Under the pieces are notes generated by a model. That model did not search any database. It was not told where the DNA came from and saw only the letters and a program-made list of their open reading frames with translations. Positions 31,500 through 41,716 of a DNA stretch of 64,000 bases are shown piece by piece. This DNA is from Zygotorulaspora mrakii (taxonomy: Eukaryota; Ascomycota; Saccharomycetes; Saccharomycetales; Saccharomycetaceae), in contig NC_050721.1 in NCBI RefSeq assembly GCF_013402915.1, positions 992,001-1,056,000 on the forward strand, in the 5' to 3' direction. How positions within the stretch are numbered: position 1 is the stretch's first letter; each line of letters begins with the position of its first letter. A program made the translations under genes and the position numbers.

Positions 31500-32261
31500 G
31501 GTATAGCAGTAGTAGTCTAAATTCTATATGTGCGTCTTCTGTATGTCTATAACCTGTGTGTCTAAGAGAACACCCCAAGAAAAGTAATGAATTCGAGTTT
31601 AAACACTTTATATCAAGCAACCGAGTGTAAGTAGGATACACTGATGCCCAGAATGATAATTCAAAACCCTTCCGACTTTATCTTGTTGCAGCACGAAAAG
31701 AAAAAAAGTGATTTGACAAAAAATCATGTTATAATCTGACGAGACAAAAAAAAGGGATTCAGCTATCTAATCAACCTTTTATACGCAAGATCAAGATGAA
31801 ATAAATCTACATTATGATACAATAATAGGCACGAAGCTTAAACTTACCATCGATTACATTGTCTTGTTGTTATTTACATGTTTACATGTTGACGTTTCTT
31901 ACCATCCACCTCTTGGCCATCTAGATGGTGTTTTCAGAGGCTTCGCAGGACACGACTACATCGCGGAACGCATTAAGTACTGTGAAACATCCCAAGATCA
32001 TTGCTCTGCGTATTGGGCAGCCACAAACATGCACATTCATGCTATCTTGACATAATGAACGCACTAATACTTTTTTCCGCCTGTAGCACTTATTCCTAGT
32101 AGGTAGCGTTGTTCTCGATTTACCCTGCTGCTCTAAATCATTAACGATTTGACAAAGCAGCTCGTCAGGTGAGAACTGAAAGTGATGAAACTTTGTGCTA
32201 CAGCGCGGTGCACGGAACTAAGGTTTACAGTGCTAGTCGTTTAGGTCGTAATTCGCAAAAA
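31500..32261. other. RNR2 upstream region
   Basis: About 760 bp without a supported gene. I looked for the Crt1/Rfx1 X-box (GTTGCCATGGCAAC type) that represses S. cerevisiae RNR2 and found no good match by eye. A GTAAACATGTAAAT-like forkhead-type stretch occurs near 31870-31887. Confidence 0.4.
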
Positions 32262-32332
32262 ACGCGTAAGCTGCTGACAACGCGTCAAGAGGCGCACGTC
32301 AACGCGTTACGCGACGCCACCCCTTGACGCGT
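32262..32332 (-). promoter_or_regulatory. cluster of four ACGCGT (MCB) sites upstream of RNR2
   Basis: Perfect ACGCGT palindromes at 32262-32267, 32280-32285, 32302-32307 and 32327-32332, followed by GTCGCGT near 32341. Four copies in 71 bp is far above chance in an AT-rich spacer. ACGCGT is the Mbp1/Swi6 (MBF) site that drives G1/S genes including RNR1. The only gene positioned to use it is RNR2, 760-830 bp away; tRNA-Leu lies 65 bp on the other side. Confidence 0.7.
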
Positions 32333-32397
32333 CTTTTCGCGTCGCGTTTGGATCTTAGACGCTGGCAAAGCTGCTCAGCATGAGATGGAAAAAATTG

Positions 32398-32537
32398 TGG
32401 TTGCTAAGAGATTCGAACTCTTGCATCTTACGATACCTGAGGATTCCTAAGTGTGACAGTTTGCTGCACACAAGATTCGAACCGAGGCTCTACATGAATC
32501 TTGAATCAGGCGCCTTAGACCGCTCGGCCAAACAACC
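32398..32537 (-). tRNA. tRNA-Leu(CAA) with long intron
   Basis: 140 nt. Exons match yeast tRNA-Leu(CAA): GGTTGTTTGGCCGAGCGG start, anticodon stem CCTGA/TCAGG, anticodon CAA, and T-arm GAGTTCGAATCTC, with discriminator A. The implied intron is about 58 nt, versus 32 in S. cerevisiae. It contains a second B-box-like GGTTCGAATC near 32471-32481. Confidence 0.94.
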
Positions 32538-32611
32538 ATTTTATTGCGATTGAGAATAAGGTGGGTTAGCATCTTATACTTTTGAGGCCGTGTCACACTT
32601 TATATTTCGGT

Positions 32612-33181
32612 TTTCTTATAACCTGACTATTTCTGTTACTATTGTCGTAGATAAGCTCTCGTGATGTACTTTTTGAGCAAGCGGGTTTCCCTCGTGCAGA
32701 GGGCTTAAGTGAACTTTGAAGTTGTTGGCACTAGCTTGTACCTGACCGTTCGCGCTTATTGAAGCATCAGGAGGATCACGAGGGGGAATTTTCACCGTAA
32801 TTACACTATTTCCAGTCCCATAGTACCTACGGAACAACTGTTATCTCTTATTCCACGCTGTGGATCCCTTCTTAGTCAGATTCCTGAATTGTAAACGTCT
32901 CGCGATAGACTATCATCCGATATCTTTCCATTATCGATTGATATTCTGTTAGGGCTTCATCTGGCTTCGTTTATTTTGTTTTACAGACAAATTGTCTTGT
33001 TTCTGATTCTTATAAGTCATCTCTTTCATATATCTTACAATATCGATTTATATTTCAACAGCTTCATCATAAAAAACCACTTCTTTTGTCGTATCATTAC
33101 CAATAGTCTTGTTTCTGGCTCTTCTAAGTTATCTCTTCAGTACATCTTATTTCTTGCACGATATCGATCTATATTTCAACA
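32612..33181 (-). mobile_element. compound Ty-like LTR fragment with gag-start remnant (LTR B)
   Basis: On the minus strand there are two successive LTR starts, TGTTGAAATATAGATCG ending at 33181 and TGTTGAAATATAAATCG ending at 33060, with the region after each start alignable. This is either a tandem duplication of the LTR start or one LTR inserted in another. The unit is about 80-85% alike by eye to LTR C through the TCTCGCGA block. Past 32840 an open frame of about 73 codons (PPRDPPDASISANGQ) could be a gag N-terminal remnant. Boundaries are approximate. Confidence 0.5.
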
Positions 33182-33535
33182 GTAAGTGATTTAAAAAATG
33201 TGGCACATAGATTTCTTCGAAGCGTTGAAAATGTGATAACACAACTCCGAAAATAATGAAGTCGCAGACTGCTAAGGAAAACTTGTGCGCCGGGAAAGGA
33301 GCTCCTGCATACTCCAGGCTTTACTGGGTACGCAAAAGAGCTTCACATTAGTCTTCGCTTTGCACAATAGGGAAAGATACCTTTTGCACCTTTAGTTTAG
33401 GCAATCTTTCCAAGTGTCTTTCAGTAAACAAGCTTACACAGCGCACGTATAAAGAAACTTCGAAATCTCTTCGGTTTTGTTCGTATAGTTCATTGTTTGT
33501 TATGCGGATCCTAAATATATTACACATTCTATACA
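33182..33535. other. spacer between LTR B and RBG2 3' end
   Basis: 354 bp. No gene supported; small frames here are shadows. Confidence 0.5.
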
Positions 33536-34642
33536 TTATTTGGTGAAAAGAGAAACAACATCTTCATCGTCAATTTTATGATTGAGTCCACATTTTTGCG
33601 GGGAGTGTTTCGCTGAGGATCCCCATACTAATGCATACTTAAATTGATCTTTGAATTCTCTATGGATGCTGTGACATAAATCACCAATTGTTGAATTGCT
33701 TCTCACGACTAACGGATCGCTAAAATCAGGTTTTATTCCTCGCTTCTTTGTAAAAACACGATTCAGATTCAGTTGGAACCATATTTCTTCTACGACGTCA
33801 TCCAAACCGAGGTCCATTTCACATGACATCACAACGGTATTTGGTTCTCTCGCCAACCTATCGACCTCTTCCAAAGATACTGCGTCGATTTTGTTATAAA
33901 CGTATAGGCATTTGGTATAAGTACAGTGTTTTTCGTTTAGAGCGTCAATAAAATCATCAATGGTGCATTTATCATCTCTCACAAGAACATCAGCATTATG
34001 AATCTTGTAATCCTTTAATAATAACTTGATTGCTTCCTCGGTTAAATTTGTCCTTGATGGAGATGTAAATGTAATCTTAATACCTCCAGTTTCCTTTTTT
34101 TTGAAGTAGATATTCGGCTTCTCCTTATTCAATCTTATCCCAACGGCTTCCAATTCTCGCTCTAATGACACTCTTTGATATTCGCTCTTTGTGGCATCAA
34201 GAATCATTATGATCAAATCAGCCGTTCTAGCTGTTGAAATAACCTGTCTACCACGACCTTTACCTTCAGATGCTCCGTAAATGATACCTGGCAAATCGAC
34301 AATTTGAATCTCTGCACCTTCATATTTCAGAACACCCGGTACTGACGTTAAAGTTGTGAAAGCATAATGTGCAATTTCCGCTTTTGTTGTAGTAATTTTA
34401 CCCAGCAACGATGATTTTCCCACAGATGGATATCCTATTAGTACAGCACGAGCGTCCCCTGATTTAGCAACTTCAAAGCCTGTTCCTCCTCCACCAGATG
34501 AGCCAGCTTCATCTGCTAGCAGTTGTTGTCTATATCTCGCCAGCTTACCTTTTAAAAGGCCGAGATGATGTTCCGTGGCTTTATTCTTTTGGGTACGGGC
34601 CATCTCCTCCTCGATAGCTTTGATCTTTTCGACAACACCCAT
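33536..34642 (-). CDS. RBG2: RBG2, DRG-family translational GTPase
   Basis: 368 residues from the ATG at 34642 ([28 protein letters not shown]); two codons upstream would begin with GTG. G1 is [12 protein letters not shown]3 DLPGI, G4 NKID, with the DRG-specific insert [12 protein letters not shown] and a C-terminal TGS domain (about 290-368). Rbg2 binds Gir2 and helps ribosomes through stalls. YGR173W ortholog, same length. It is flanked on both sides by LTR debris, yet the order RNR2-RBG2-YIP1 is kept. Confidence 0.97.
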   Translation of the reverse strand: MGVVEKIKAIEEEMARTQKNKATEHHLGLLKGKLARYRQQLLADEAGSSGGGGTGFEVAKSGDARAVLIGYPSVGKSSLLGKITTTKAEIAHYAFTTLTSVPGVLKYEGAEIQIVDLPGIIYGASEGKGRGRQVISTARTADLIIMILDATKSEYQRVSLERELEAVGIRLNKEKPNIYFKKKETGGIKITFTSPSRTNLTEEAIKLLLKDYKIHNADVLVRDDKCTIDDFIDALNEKHCTYTKCLYVYNKIDAVSLEEVDRLAREPNTVVMSCEMDLGLDDVVEEIWFQLNLNRVFTKKRGIKPDFSDPLVVRSNSTIGDLCHSIHREFKDQFKYALVWGSSAKHSPQKCGLNHKIDDEDVVSLFTK

Positions 34643-34902
34643 GATCACTTATATATTTAGTAGTTCAATTGCCCTCTCACAGAACAGGTTACGTTATACC
34701 CACACTATGGAACTTGACCTGATAGCAAGGCATTCTATATATTATGCATTGCAGAACCGTGAAATGTGGTTCATAATCACTTTTTTCATAGCTTTAAAAG
34801 ATAATCCGTGTAGGATGATAGCGTAAAATCACTTTTTTCAGCGTTTTTTGCAATGTTGATCTACCTGAACTTACTCTGGTTACACATGTATGTTTTAAGA
34901 GT

Positions 34903-34945
34903 GTCACTTTGTTTGAGCAGGAAAGTCACTTTGTTTGAGCAGGAA
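34903..34945. repeat. 22-bp direct repeat in the RBG2 upstream region
   Basis: GTCACTTTGTTTGAGCAGGAA occurs twice with a 22-bp period (34903 and 34925), both copies perfect. It lies about 260 bp upstream of RBG2 at the edge of the LTR-rich block. Confidence 0.85.
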
Positions 34946-34949
34946 CATA

Positions 34950-35562
34950 GCAACAACATTATCAACTAGTAATCAGTAAGGCGGCCTCAGTCACATGCCA
35001 TATGTCTAGTATCTGAAGATGGTGCAATTTTTAATCGACGGATATGCTGCATGTACTTTGGTCTCTCGTTCAACGAAAGGTGAAATTGTTTACCCGCGAT
35101 AATACATGCCTTAATGATTCGACGTAGTGCATTTTTTGCGTATACAAAGAGGACTTTCTGTATCGCTCCCTTTTCGTGTTATGTTACATAGAAGAGGGAG
35201 AAAGCTCGTAGACATAGTTACTACATGAATTCAAAGTCACGACCTAGGCGTAAGAAATTATACACTACAATTCCAATGGTTTAATGCTTGTACCTGTCTC
35301 AATATATCAGTTTAACTCTCTGAATATTCTTGATCTCAGTTGGTCATTGGTATAACTCGGGGCAAGAAATTCTACACCACAGCCTAAACGTTTTAATGCT
35401 TTTATCAGTGTCAAAACACCCGTTAATCAACTCCCTGAATATTTGTTTCGCAGGATCACTCTGAGAGTTTCATCTTCGTTTCTCTCAGGCCGTCTATTTT
35501 TTATCTCTTGACTATATCGGAATATGAATCAGCACACTCTATCATCAATTTATATTTCAACA
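34950..35562 (-). mobile_element. degenerate Ty-like LTR with internal repeat (LTR D)
   Basis: The minus-strand start TGTTGAAATATAAATTG at 35562 is the same as in LTR A. Beyond the first ~20 bp it diverges and contains two degenerate ~112-bp copies (about 35252-35363 and 35364-35460; AAGAAATT, TTTAATGCTT and CTCTGAATATT-type blocks). The left boundary is unclear. Confidence 0.45.
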
Positions 35563-35699
35563 AAACTGAAGAGAGTTCATTGGGTAGAGCTGAAATTCGC
35601 AGCTAGAGCTCTTGCAACGGTGATCATGTATTCTTAAGTTGAGCTTTAATTCAAATAACTGAATAGTCTTTTAATAACTGATGGGAGTTATCCCACTGT

Positions 35700-36235
35700 T
35701 CGTTATTTGGAAGAAAGCTTTCTTCGGCGTTGTCGATAGTAACTCGGTTTGACATTGATGGTGATACTATGATATTCAATTATAGAGATATATAATTCCT
35801 TGGTTTTCTATATCATGAATTGAGATAAAACTAATTGAACTTGGATTAATATCTGGAAAATACGTCAGTATTTATACCTAGCATTTCGCACCTATTGAAC
35901 CATAAGAGAGGACGACGAGTGAAGAATTCTCATCGTCATCACACCATTTCTAGTCCCATAGAATCCACAGTACAACTGTTATTTCGTCTTCATTCCATAG
36001 ACTCCTTCGTAGTCAGACTCCTGAGTTGTAAACGTCTCGCGATAGACTGTCATCCGATATCTTTCCAGTATCGATTGACATTCTGTTAGGGTTTTATCTG
36101 ACTTCGTTTATTTTGTTTTACAGACCAATTGTCATATTTCTGATGCTTATAAGTCATCTCTTTAATATATCTTACAATCTCGATTTATATTTCAACACTT
36201 TCATATATCTTACAGTATCGGTCTATATTTCAACA
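35700..36235 (-). mobile_element. Ty-like solo LTR (LTR C) beside tRNA-Ser
   Basis: Two LTR starts 38 bp apart on the minus strand (TGTTGAAATATAGACCG at 36235 and TGTTGAAATATAAATCG at 36197). The body aligns to LTR A and B: TCTCGCGA block near 36035-36045, TATAAATACTGACG near 35863-35876, and ATATATCTCTATAA near 35780. Near the left end an ATG opens MSNRVTIDNAEESF at the same place as the short gag-like frame in LTR A. It lies 190 bp upstream of tRNA-Ser. Confidence 0.6.
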
Positions 36236-36424
36236 CCTTGTAGTTGTAAGTAATAGTATAGTAATAGCTAATGGCCGCTGATCTCTTTTATAGTTTTACC
36301 TTTACATTTATCATGCGCTACTATAACTACAATAATTACGATCAATACAATCAAACCTAGGCACACCACATTTCATAGACGGTATAGTCCTCAAACTCGC
36401 CTCTACTAACATCTAAATTTAAGA

Positions 36425-36506
36425 GGCAACTTGGCCGAGTGGTTAAGGCGAAAGATTAGAAATCTTTTGGGCTCTGCCCGCGCAGGTTCGAGTCCTGCAG
36501 TTGTCG
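36425..36506 (+). tRNA. tRNA-Ser(AGA)
   Basis: 82-nt type II tRNA without intron: GGCAACTTGGCCGAGTGG start, anticodon AGA in GATTAGAAATC, long variable arm, and T-arm AGGTTCGAGTCCT. It differs from the S. cerevisiae gene at about one base. A TTTTTTTT terminator follows. Confidence 0.97.
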
Positions 36507-37129
36507 TTTTTTTTCAATTCTCTCTTTTCAACTGAAGGAAGTAGCTCTATAGCTAAATAACAGCGTTATGAAAACACCTTTGGGTCCATCTTTTTTATTC
36601 AACTCTTGTTTTTCTGTTTGTTGTTTCATTGAGACGACAGAAATTTATGTTCTGAATAGCACATACCACATACAATACCTAAAAAAAAACGTAATCATGA
36701 AAAAACTAAAACTATCGAAACACCCCATTGATATATAGTCGCTATTATGGTTGATTCATAGAGGTCTTACTGAATTTTATGGAGGATGTTTTAGAGGTAT
36801 TAGAGAAGAAACTTCGTTCATCTTGTGAGTAGAAAATATGTTCAAGGCATGCGGCTCTAATATGCAGCACCTGGATTACATAAAATCTTATATAAGCTCC
36901 GAATAATTTACTATTGAACTCAAGATGAGTCTAGCATAACTATACTGCTTCTGTTCTTGTTCGTTTTATAAGAGACGTGGCTTAAGCATAAATATGTTCG
37001 CGAATTGACAACTGAAATTCGAAGATCGAAATATTTGAAAATCTAATATACGAAAAACCTTCAAACCTTGCAAGTAAAAAGTTCAAAGGACCGCCTATTA
37101 CGTTGTTCCAGCGACTTGTCTAATCGATA
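36507..37129. other. intergenic between tRNA-Ser and YIP1
   Basis: About 620 bp, AT-rich, holding the YIP1 promoter. No gene or LTR end is clear. Confidence 0.5.
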
Positions 37130-37876
37130 ATGTCGTTTTATAATAACTCTGCCAACACGCAAGGTGGACACTCAGGGTTCTTTCAACCATCGGGCCAGTT
37201 CGCTTTCCCACAGGGCTCGATGTCGTTCCAGAACAATGCTCCTCCAAATAATAATGGCCAGAATGGATTGGGCGTATCACCAGATCCTTTACCAACTGGC
37301 GTACTGAATGCACTTTCTACCAAGGGATACCCCCACGAGCCCCCATTACTGGAAGAGATTGGGATAAATTTTGATCATATAATAACTAAGACAAGGATTG
37401 TGTTCAATCCAGCAATCTTTAAGAAAGTACTATCGGATGAGATATTGAATGACGCTGATTTAGCAGGACCTTTGATTTTTTTCTTGTTATTTGGCCTATT
37501 TTTACTATTAGCTGGAAAAGTCCATTTTGGATACATATATGGTGTTGCACTTTTTGGAACAGTTTCTCTTCACAACCTCTCAAAGCTTATGGGTAACAAT
37601 GAGAGCTCAAGTCCTGTCAAATTGCAGTTCTTCAATACAGCTTCTGTTCTAGGTTACTGCTTTTTACCATTGTGCTTTTTATCATTAATTGGTGTCTTCC
37701 AATCTTTAAACAACAAGATGGGTTATTGTTTAGGGACCTTTTTCGTCTTCTGGAGCACTTGGTCATCATCTGCATTTTTAAACTCCTTACTCCAATTACA
37801 TGGTGCAAGAGCATTGATTGCCTACCCTTTGATGATCTATTATAGCGTTTTTGCTCTCATGGTCATCTTTGTATAG
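37130..37876 (+). CDS. YIP1: YIP1, Golgi Rab-interacting membrane protein
   Basis: 248 residues, identical in length to S. cerevisiae Yip1. The N-terminal ~80 residues are cytosolic and Asn/Gln-rich. They are followed by the family signature (LLEEIGINFDHIITKT, DADLAGPLIFFLLFGLFLLLAGKVHFGYIYG) and five hydrophobic spans to the C-terminus. Yip1 binds prenylated Ypt1/Ypt31 with Yif1 and Yos1 and is needed for COPII vesicle biogenesis. YGR172C ortholog. Confidence 0.98.
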   Translation: MSFYNNSANTQGGHSGFFQPSGQFAFPQGSMSFQNNAPPNNNGQNGLGVSPDPLPTGVLNALSTKGYPHEPPLLEEIGINFDHIITKTRIVFNPAIFKKVLSDEILNDADLAGPLIFFLLFGLFLLLAGKVHFGYIYGVALFGTVSLHNLSKLMGNNESSSPVKLQFFNTASVLGYCFLPLCFLSLIGVFQSLNNKMGYCLGTFFVFWSTWSSSAFLNSLLQLHGARALIAYPLMIYYSVFALMVIFV

Positions 37877-38204
37877 AAAACAATATCATATAAACAAAAT
37901 AAACGATTCTCGTAAGTTATTTAGGGAGCTCCTCCATGGCATAGAATTGCTTAAACCTACCCATTGGATTTCCGAAGCATGTGTCTTTCCCGACCTGTGT
38001 CTAAAAGAGTAGGCGCTTATACATTCTTTCTAATCAGTACTGCACCAAAGCAGAGCTATCTCGAAGTCGTCTAGTCCAATAGACCACTTTTTATTTATTA
38101 GTACTAGATGCTCTGAAAAATTCCCATTTTTTATATATATATCTGTCTTTATCCTCTTGCAAAAATTGTTAACAACTCAAATCCAGGAAAATTGCACCAA
38201 AAAA
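37877..38204 (+). promoter_or_regulatory. MSM1 promoter with TATA run
   Basis: 328 bp between YIP1 and MSM1. A TATATATATAT run at about 38131-38142 lies 60-75 bp before the chosen ATG, which argues against any start upstream of 38205. Nothing else is supported. Confidence 0.5.
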
Positions 38205-39911
38205 ATGACAAGGAGGCTTTTAAATTGCCGATTATATTCACACGCCTTTCATGTTACTACTCCGATATTCTACCCAAATGCAAAGCCCCATTTAGGTCAT
38301 CTATACTCAAGTCTTCTTTGTGATGTGTTCCATAGGTGGCAATTGTTCAAAGGTAACGGATCTTTATTTACCACAGGCACTGATGAGCATGGTCTCAAGA
38401 TTCAATTAGCAAGCATGAATATGCACTATGCGAATCCAAAAGAGTTCGTCGATGAACTCTACAAAGATTTTGTACGTTTAGATGAAAATGCCAATATTAA
38501 GTACACAAGGTTCATAAGAACTACGGATCCAGATCATGTCATCAATGTTAAAAAATTATGGAATTTATGCCTTAAAAATGGCTACATCTACAAGGGGCAA
38601 CATAGTGGTTGGTACTCAATATCTGACGAAACCTTCTATCCCGAATCTAGAGTGATTCCAGATCCAAAAGACTCACGCAAGTACATCAATACAGAATCCA
38701 ATAACGATGTTGTCTATCATTCTGAGACAAACTATTTTTTCAAACTATCAGCTTTCAAGGATAGGCTTGTGTCTCATATCTCAAATAATCCTAGCTTCAT
38801 AAGTCCGGAAGTGAAACGCCAGCAGATCCTAAAAGAATTGACTGGTGAAGGAGCTTTACAAGACCTTTCTGTATCTAGACCATCCTGCCGTTTGAAATGG
38901 GGCATTGATGTGCCCCAAGATCCTTCTCAAAAGATTTATGTGTGGTTTGATGCTCTTTGTAATTATATTTCATCAATTGGCGGAATTGATGCGATATCAA
39001 GGAATAACTTAGTACCGACTAACGCGATTTGCCATAATATGGAAGGAAATCCTTATCAAAACTCCAAATTGCATCCCCAGTTATGGTGGAAAAATACTAC
39101 TCATTTGATAGGCAAAGACATAATAAAATTTCATACGATATATTGGCCTAGTTTTTTGATGGCGGCGAGCCTACCATTACCTAAAAGAATTGTGGTTCAC
39201 AGTCACTGGCTCTGTGACGGATTTAAGATGTCAAAAAGCTTGGGAAATGTGGTCGACCCCATAGAAATGATTGAATACTACGGCGAAGATCCTTTGAGAT
39301 GGTTTTTGCTTGAAAACTCCCAGCTGGAGGAAGATGGAGATTTTCAAGAAAGTAAACTGTTTAAGGTAAAAGAAATGATGGCTATGAAGTGGGGAAATTT
39401 GATCAACAGATGCTGCGGTAATAAATTCAATCTTCAAAGGGCAGTTTCTACGTTCTCAAACGGAGAGACTCAGGAATCGGTGCAGAACGTTTTTGAAAGT
39501 GAGTCAATGATAAAGAAAAAGATTGAACAGATTTTTCTTAATCTTTCGGAGCTTTCGTTGTTGTTGGATCATTGTATAAACAGTTTTCAATTGAGAGCTG
39601 CATTAAGGACCGTCTGGTCACTCATTGACGAAGCTAACACTTTAATTCAGCTATCTGAGCCGTGGTCTAGAAACTCGAAGGAACAGGATGCGATCATATA
39701 TACGTGTATGGAAACATCTCGAATTATTTCTATTTTATGTCAGCCGATTATACCAAAGCTCTCATGTGAACTGTTAGATCGAATTGATGTCTCTGCAGCA
39801 AAGAGAACACTGAAATATGCAGAGGCCCACACAGACAACTCTTACGGGTCGAATGCTAATTCGAAGGGTCGAGGAGCGCCTATAAAGAGAATAAATAAAA
39901 GAGCTCATTAA
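38205..39911 (+). CDS. MSM1: MSM1, mitochondrial methionyl-tRNA synthetase
   Basis: 568 residues from the ATG at 38205 (MTRRLLNCRLYSHAFHVTTP), whose first ~15 residues form a basic mitochondrial presequence. A longer frame would need a TTG start. Class I motifs: HLGH in NAKPHLGHLYSS near residue 30, and KMSKS (FKMSKSLGNVVDP) near 345. It charges mitochondrial tRNA-Met. The C-terminal anticodon-binding helical domain is complete. YGR171C ortholog; convergent with POL31. Confidence 0.96.
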   Translation: MTRRLLNCRLYSHAFHVTTPIFYPNAKPHLGHLYSSLLCDVFHRWQLFKGNGSLFTTGTDEHGLKIQLASMNMHYANPKEFVDELYKDFVRLDENANIKYTRFIRTTDPDHVINVKKLWNLCLKNGYIYKGQHSGWYSISDETFYPESRVIPDPKDSRKYINTESNNDVVYHSETNYFFKLSAFKDRLVSHISNNPSFISPEVKRQQILKELTGEGALQDLSVSRPSCRLKWGIDVPQDPSQKIYVWFDALCNYISSIGGIDAISRNNLVPTNAICHNMEGNPYQNSKLHPQLWWKNTTHLIGKDIIKFHTIYWPSFLMAASLPLPKRIVVHSHWLCDGFKMSKSLGNVVDPIEMIEYYGEDPLRWFLLENSQLEEDGDFQESKLFKVKEMMAMKWGNLINRCCGNKFNLQRAVSTFSNGETQESVQNVFESESMIKKKIEQIFLNLSELSLLLDHCINSFQLRAALRTVWSLIDEANTLIQLSEPWSRNSKEQDAIIYTCMETSRIISILCQPIIPKLSCELLDRIDVSAAKRTLKYAEAHTDNSYGSNANSKGRGAPIKRINKRAH

Positions 39912-39985
39912 TCAGCACTCGGGCTTGCCTTTTGGAAATGCTACGTCGGAACTGCTTTTTCCTGGACATCATGTATATAAATCTG

Positions 39986-41485
39986 TTAAATCTCAAATTT
40001 AACTACTTCTGACTTCAGGGTAGCAAGGTCCAAGAGTACAACTTCACCACTTGAACTAAATTGCGGCAGGGAAATGATTTTCACTTTTGCTCCACCAATG
40101 CTCAAATCCCGGTATCCAAAAGTTGGTTGATTTCCAACTATATATACATGAGGTAACTCATCAAGAAGAAAAGGATCTTTCTCTTGATAAGGATAGGTCC
40201 ATAAAGTGTCAGGCGCAGTAGGAGCAATATTCTGCCACCTCATCGTACATTCCATCAAATCCATTCGATGCTCGGTTGTATCATGCTGTACTGAATTATT
40301 ACCATCACGTTGGTAGGGCATAATATATTTGCATATATCATTGATATTCTGGCCAGAAATTGCTAGTATGCTGACTCCTTCAACCTCAAATTTGTAGGGA
40401 TTTGTGATTAGATCAAAAATATCCTGATTTTCCTCAGTTAAATAACTTTCTAACGACTGTAAAAGGGCCTTATGCAAGGGTTGTTGTGGTAAAGTCTTAT
40501 CACTAGGATCATTTTCACCAGGCATCAACGCAACAGGAATGGTTTGCAGTATATTCCCAAGAAACTTCCCAAATTCTTCCAGGCAATTAATCATCTCCCC
40601 GCAGCTCCGATCTTTCGATTCAAATGACACGGAATTTCCGCATATTATCACCTTACCTATGTTCAATATTCTCTCTTTACTTGACACTCTACCCATTAAA
40701 AACTCTTGCAAAAGTTGCAGCTTCAATAAGCGATTAGGTGAAGTTGTATCAATATTCAGACCGGAAACCAATGCAATTTTTTTTGGTGATCCTGAAAACT
40801 CTGATCCAGTACTTGTTTCGAAAGTTAATGGCTTTTGCGGAAGTGGTCCTGGGTAGCATATATCCAAAACCTGAAATGTTCCCGCATCAGCTTCCATACC
40901 TAATAAACCTATCACAGTACCTGTAACAAAGGGAGTTGATCGGATGAACTCACCAACGAGCAGAACACGTCCGCTCTCATCCTCAAGCATAATTTCATCA
41001 CTGCCTTCAGGATCGGTGTAACTTTTTGTGAGATCAGGAGCACCATAAACATCATTGATTACTTCCTCCAAAATGTTCGGTTTATATTTCATTTCACAAT
41101 ATATACTTCCAATAACCCAACAAGGCTGATTTCCTTTAATATCAAGCACCTTTGACTTCATTACTACAGGCTTGCCATTCAATCTGAAGTCGTCATCCCA
41201 TTTCCTTTCGCATTCTTTCCTTGTACGCTTCTTTAAAGTAGTCAATCGATGTTGATACATTGGAAAGAATTGTTTGTCATAGTTTCTTTTACTTGAATCT
41301 AAACTGAAGGCATTGGGTTCACTAGCTCTTTCCTTGAGGAGTATTCTCTCTTCAATATCTGAATCATTTTTGCGAGAATCGCTGATATACCGCCGTAGGG
41401 GCACATAAATGTTAGTAAAAACCTAATTAAAGGGAGCGTTTAACTGTAATTGAACGTACTTGAATTTTTTCAAAAGAGTATCCAT
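39986..41485 (-). CDS. POL31: POL31, DNA polymerase delta subunit B (spliced here)
   Basis: Proposed exons on the minus strand: 41485-41460 and 41381-39986. The intron (41459-41382, 78 nt) has donor GTACGT, branch TACTAAC (41417-41411) and acceptor CAG. Splicing gives the start MDTLLKKFNDSRKNDSD, closely matching S. cerevisiae Pol31 (MDALLTKFNEDRS). The unspliced second exon alone would start at an internal ATG at 41404 with an unrelated N-terminus. The product is 473 residues (487 in yeast): OB fold, then an inactive calcineurin-like phosphatase domain (KIALVSGLNID, MPGENDPSD, LWTYPYQEKDPF). Pol31 links Pol3 and Pol32 and is also a subunit of Pol zeta. YJR006W ortholog. Its promoter must lie in the end of PSD2. 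Confidence 0.93.
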
Positions 41486-41716
41486 TCCCAACTCAAAGCT
41501 TTTCGAACCACTCTCGTTTATGCGTATTTGTTTACTCTCATAAAGTTTCCATCTTTCGTGCACTTTATTTTGTAGCTGGCTTCTCAATGCTAAGATGTGA
41601 GTGAGATGTGAGATGTGAGATATGAGAAAAATAAGAAAATATAAAAATATAGACATGATGATCAATAGATAAAATAAACCACAAATTAGATTAGATATGC
41701 TACGCAACATACTCCT

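Noticed and set aside
31864..32055. 63-codon frame upstream of RNR2
   Set aside because: Short, no family match, starts in an AT-rich spacer; probably chance.
41423..41710. 95-codon hydrophobic ORF between POL31 and PSD2
   Set aside because: Its end is POL31 exon 1 read into the intron; the hydrophobic start is AT-rich spacer. Gaps of 6 and 18 bp to its neighbours would also be implausible.
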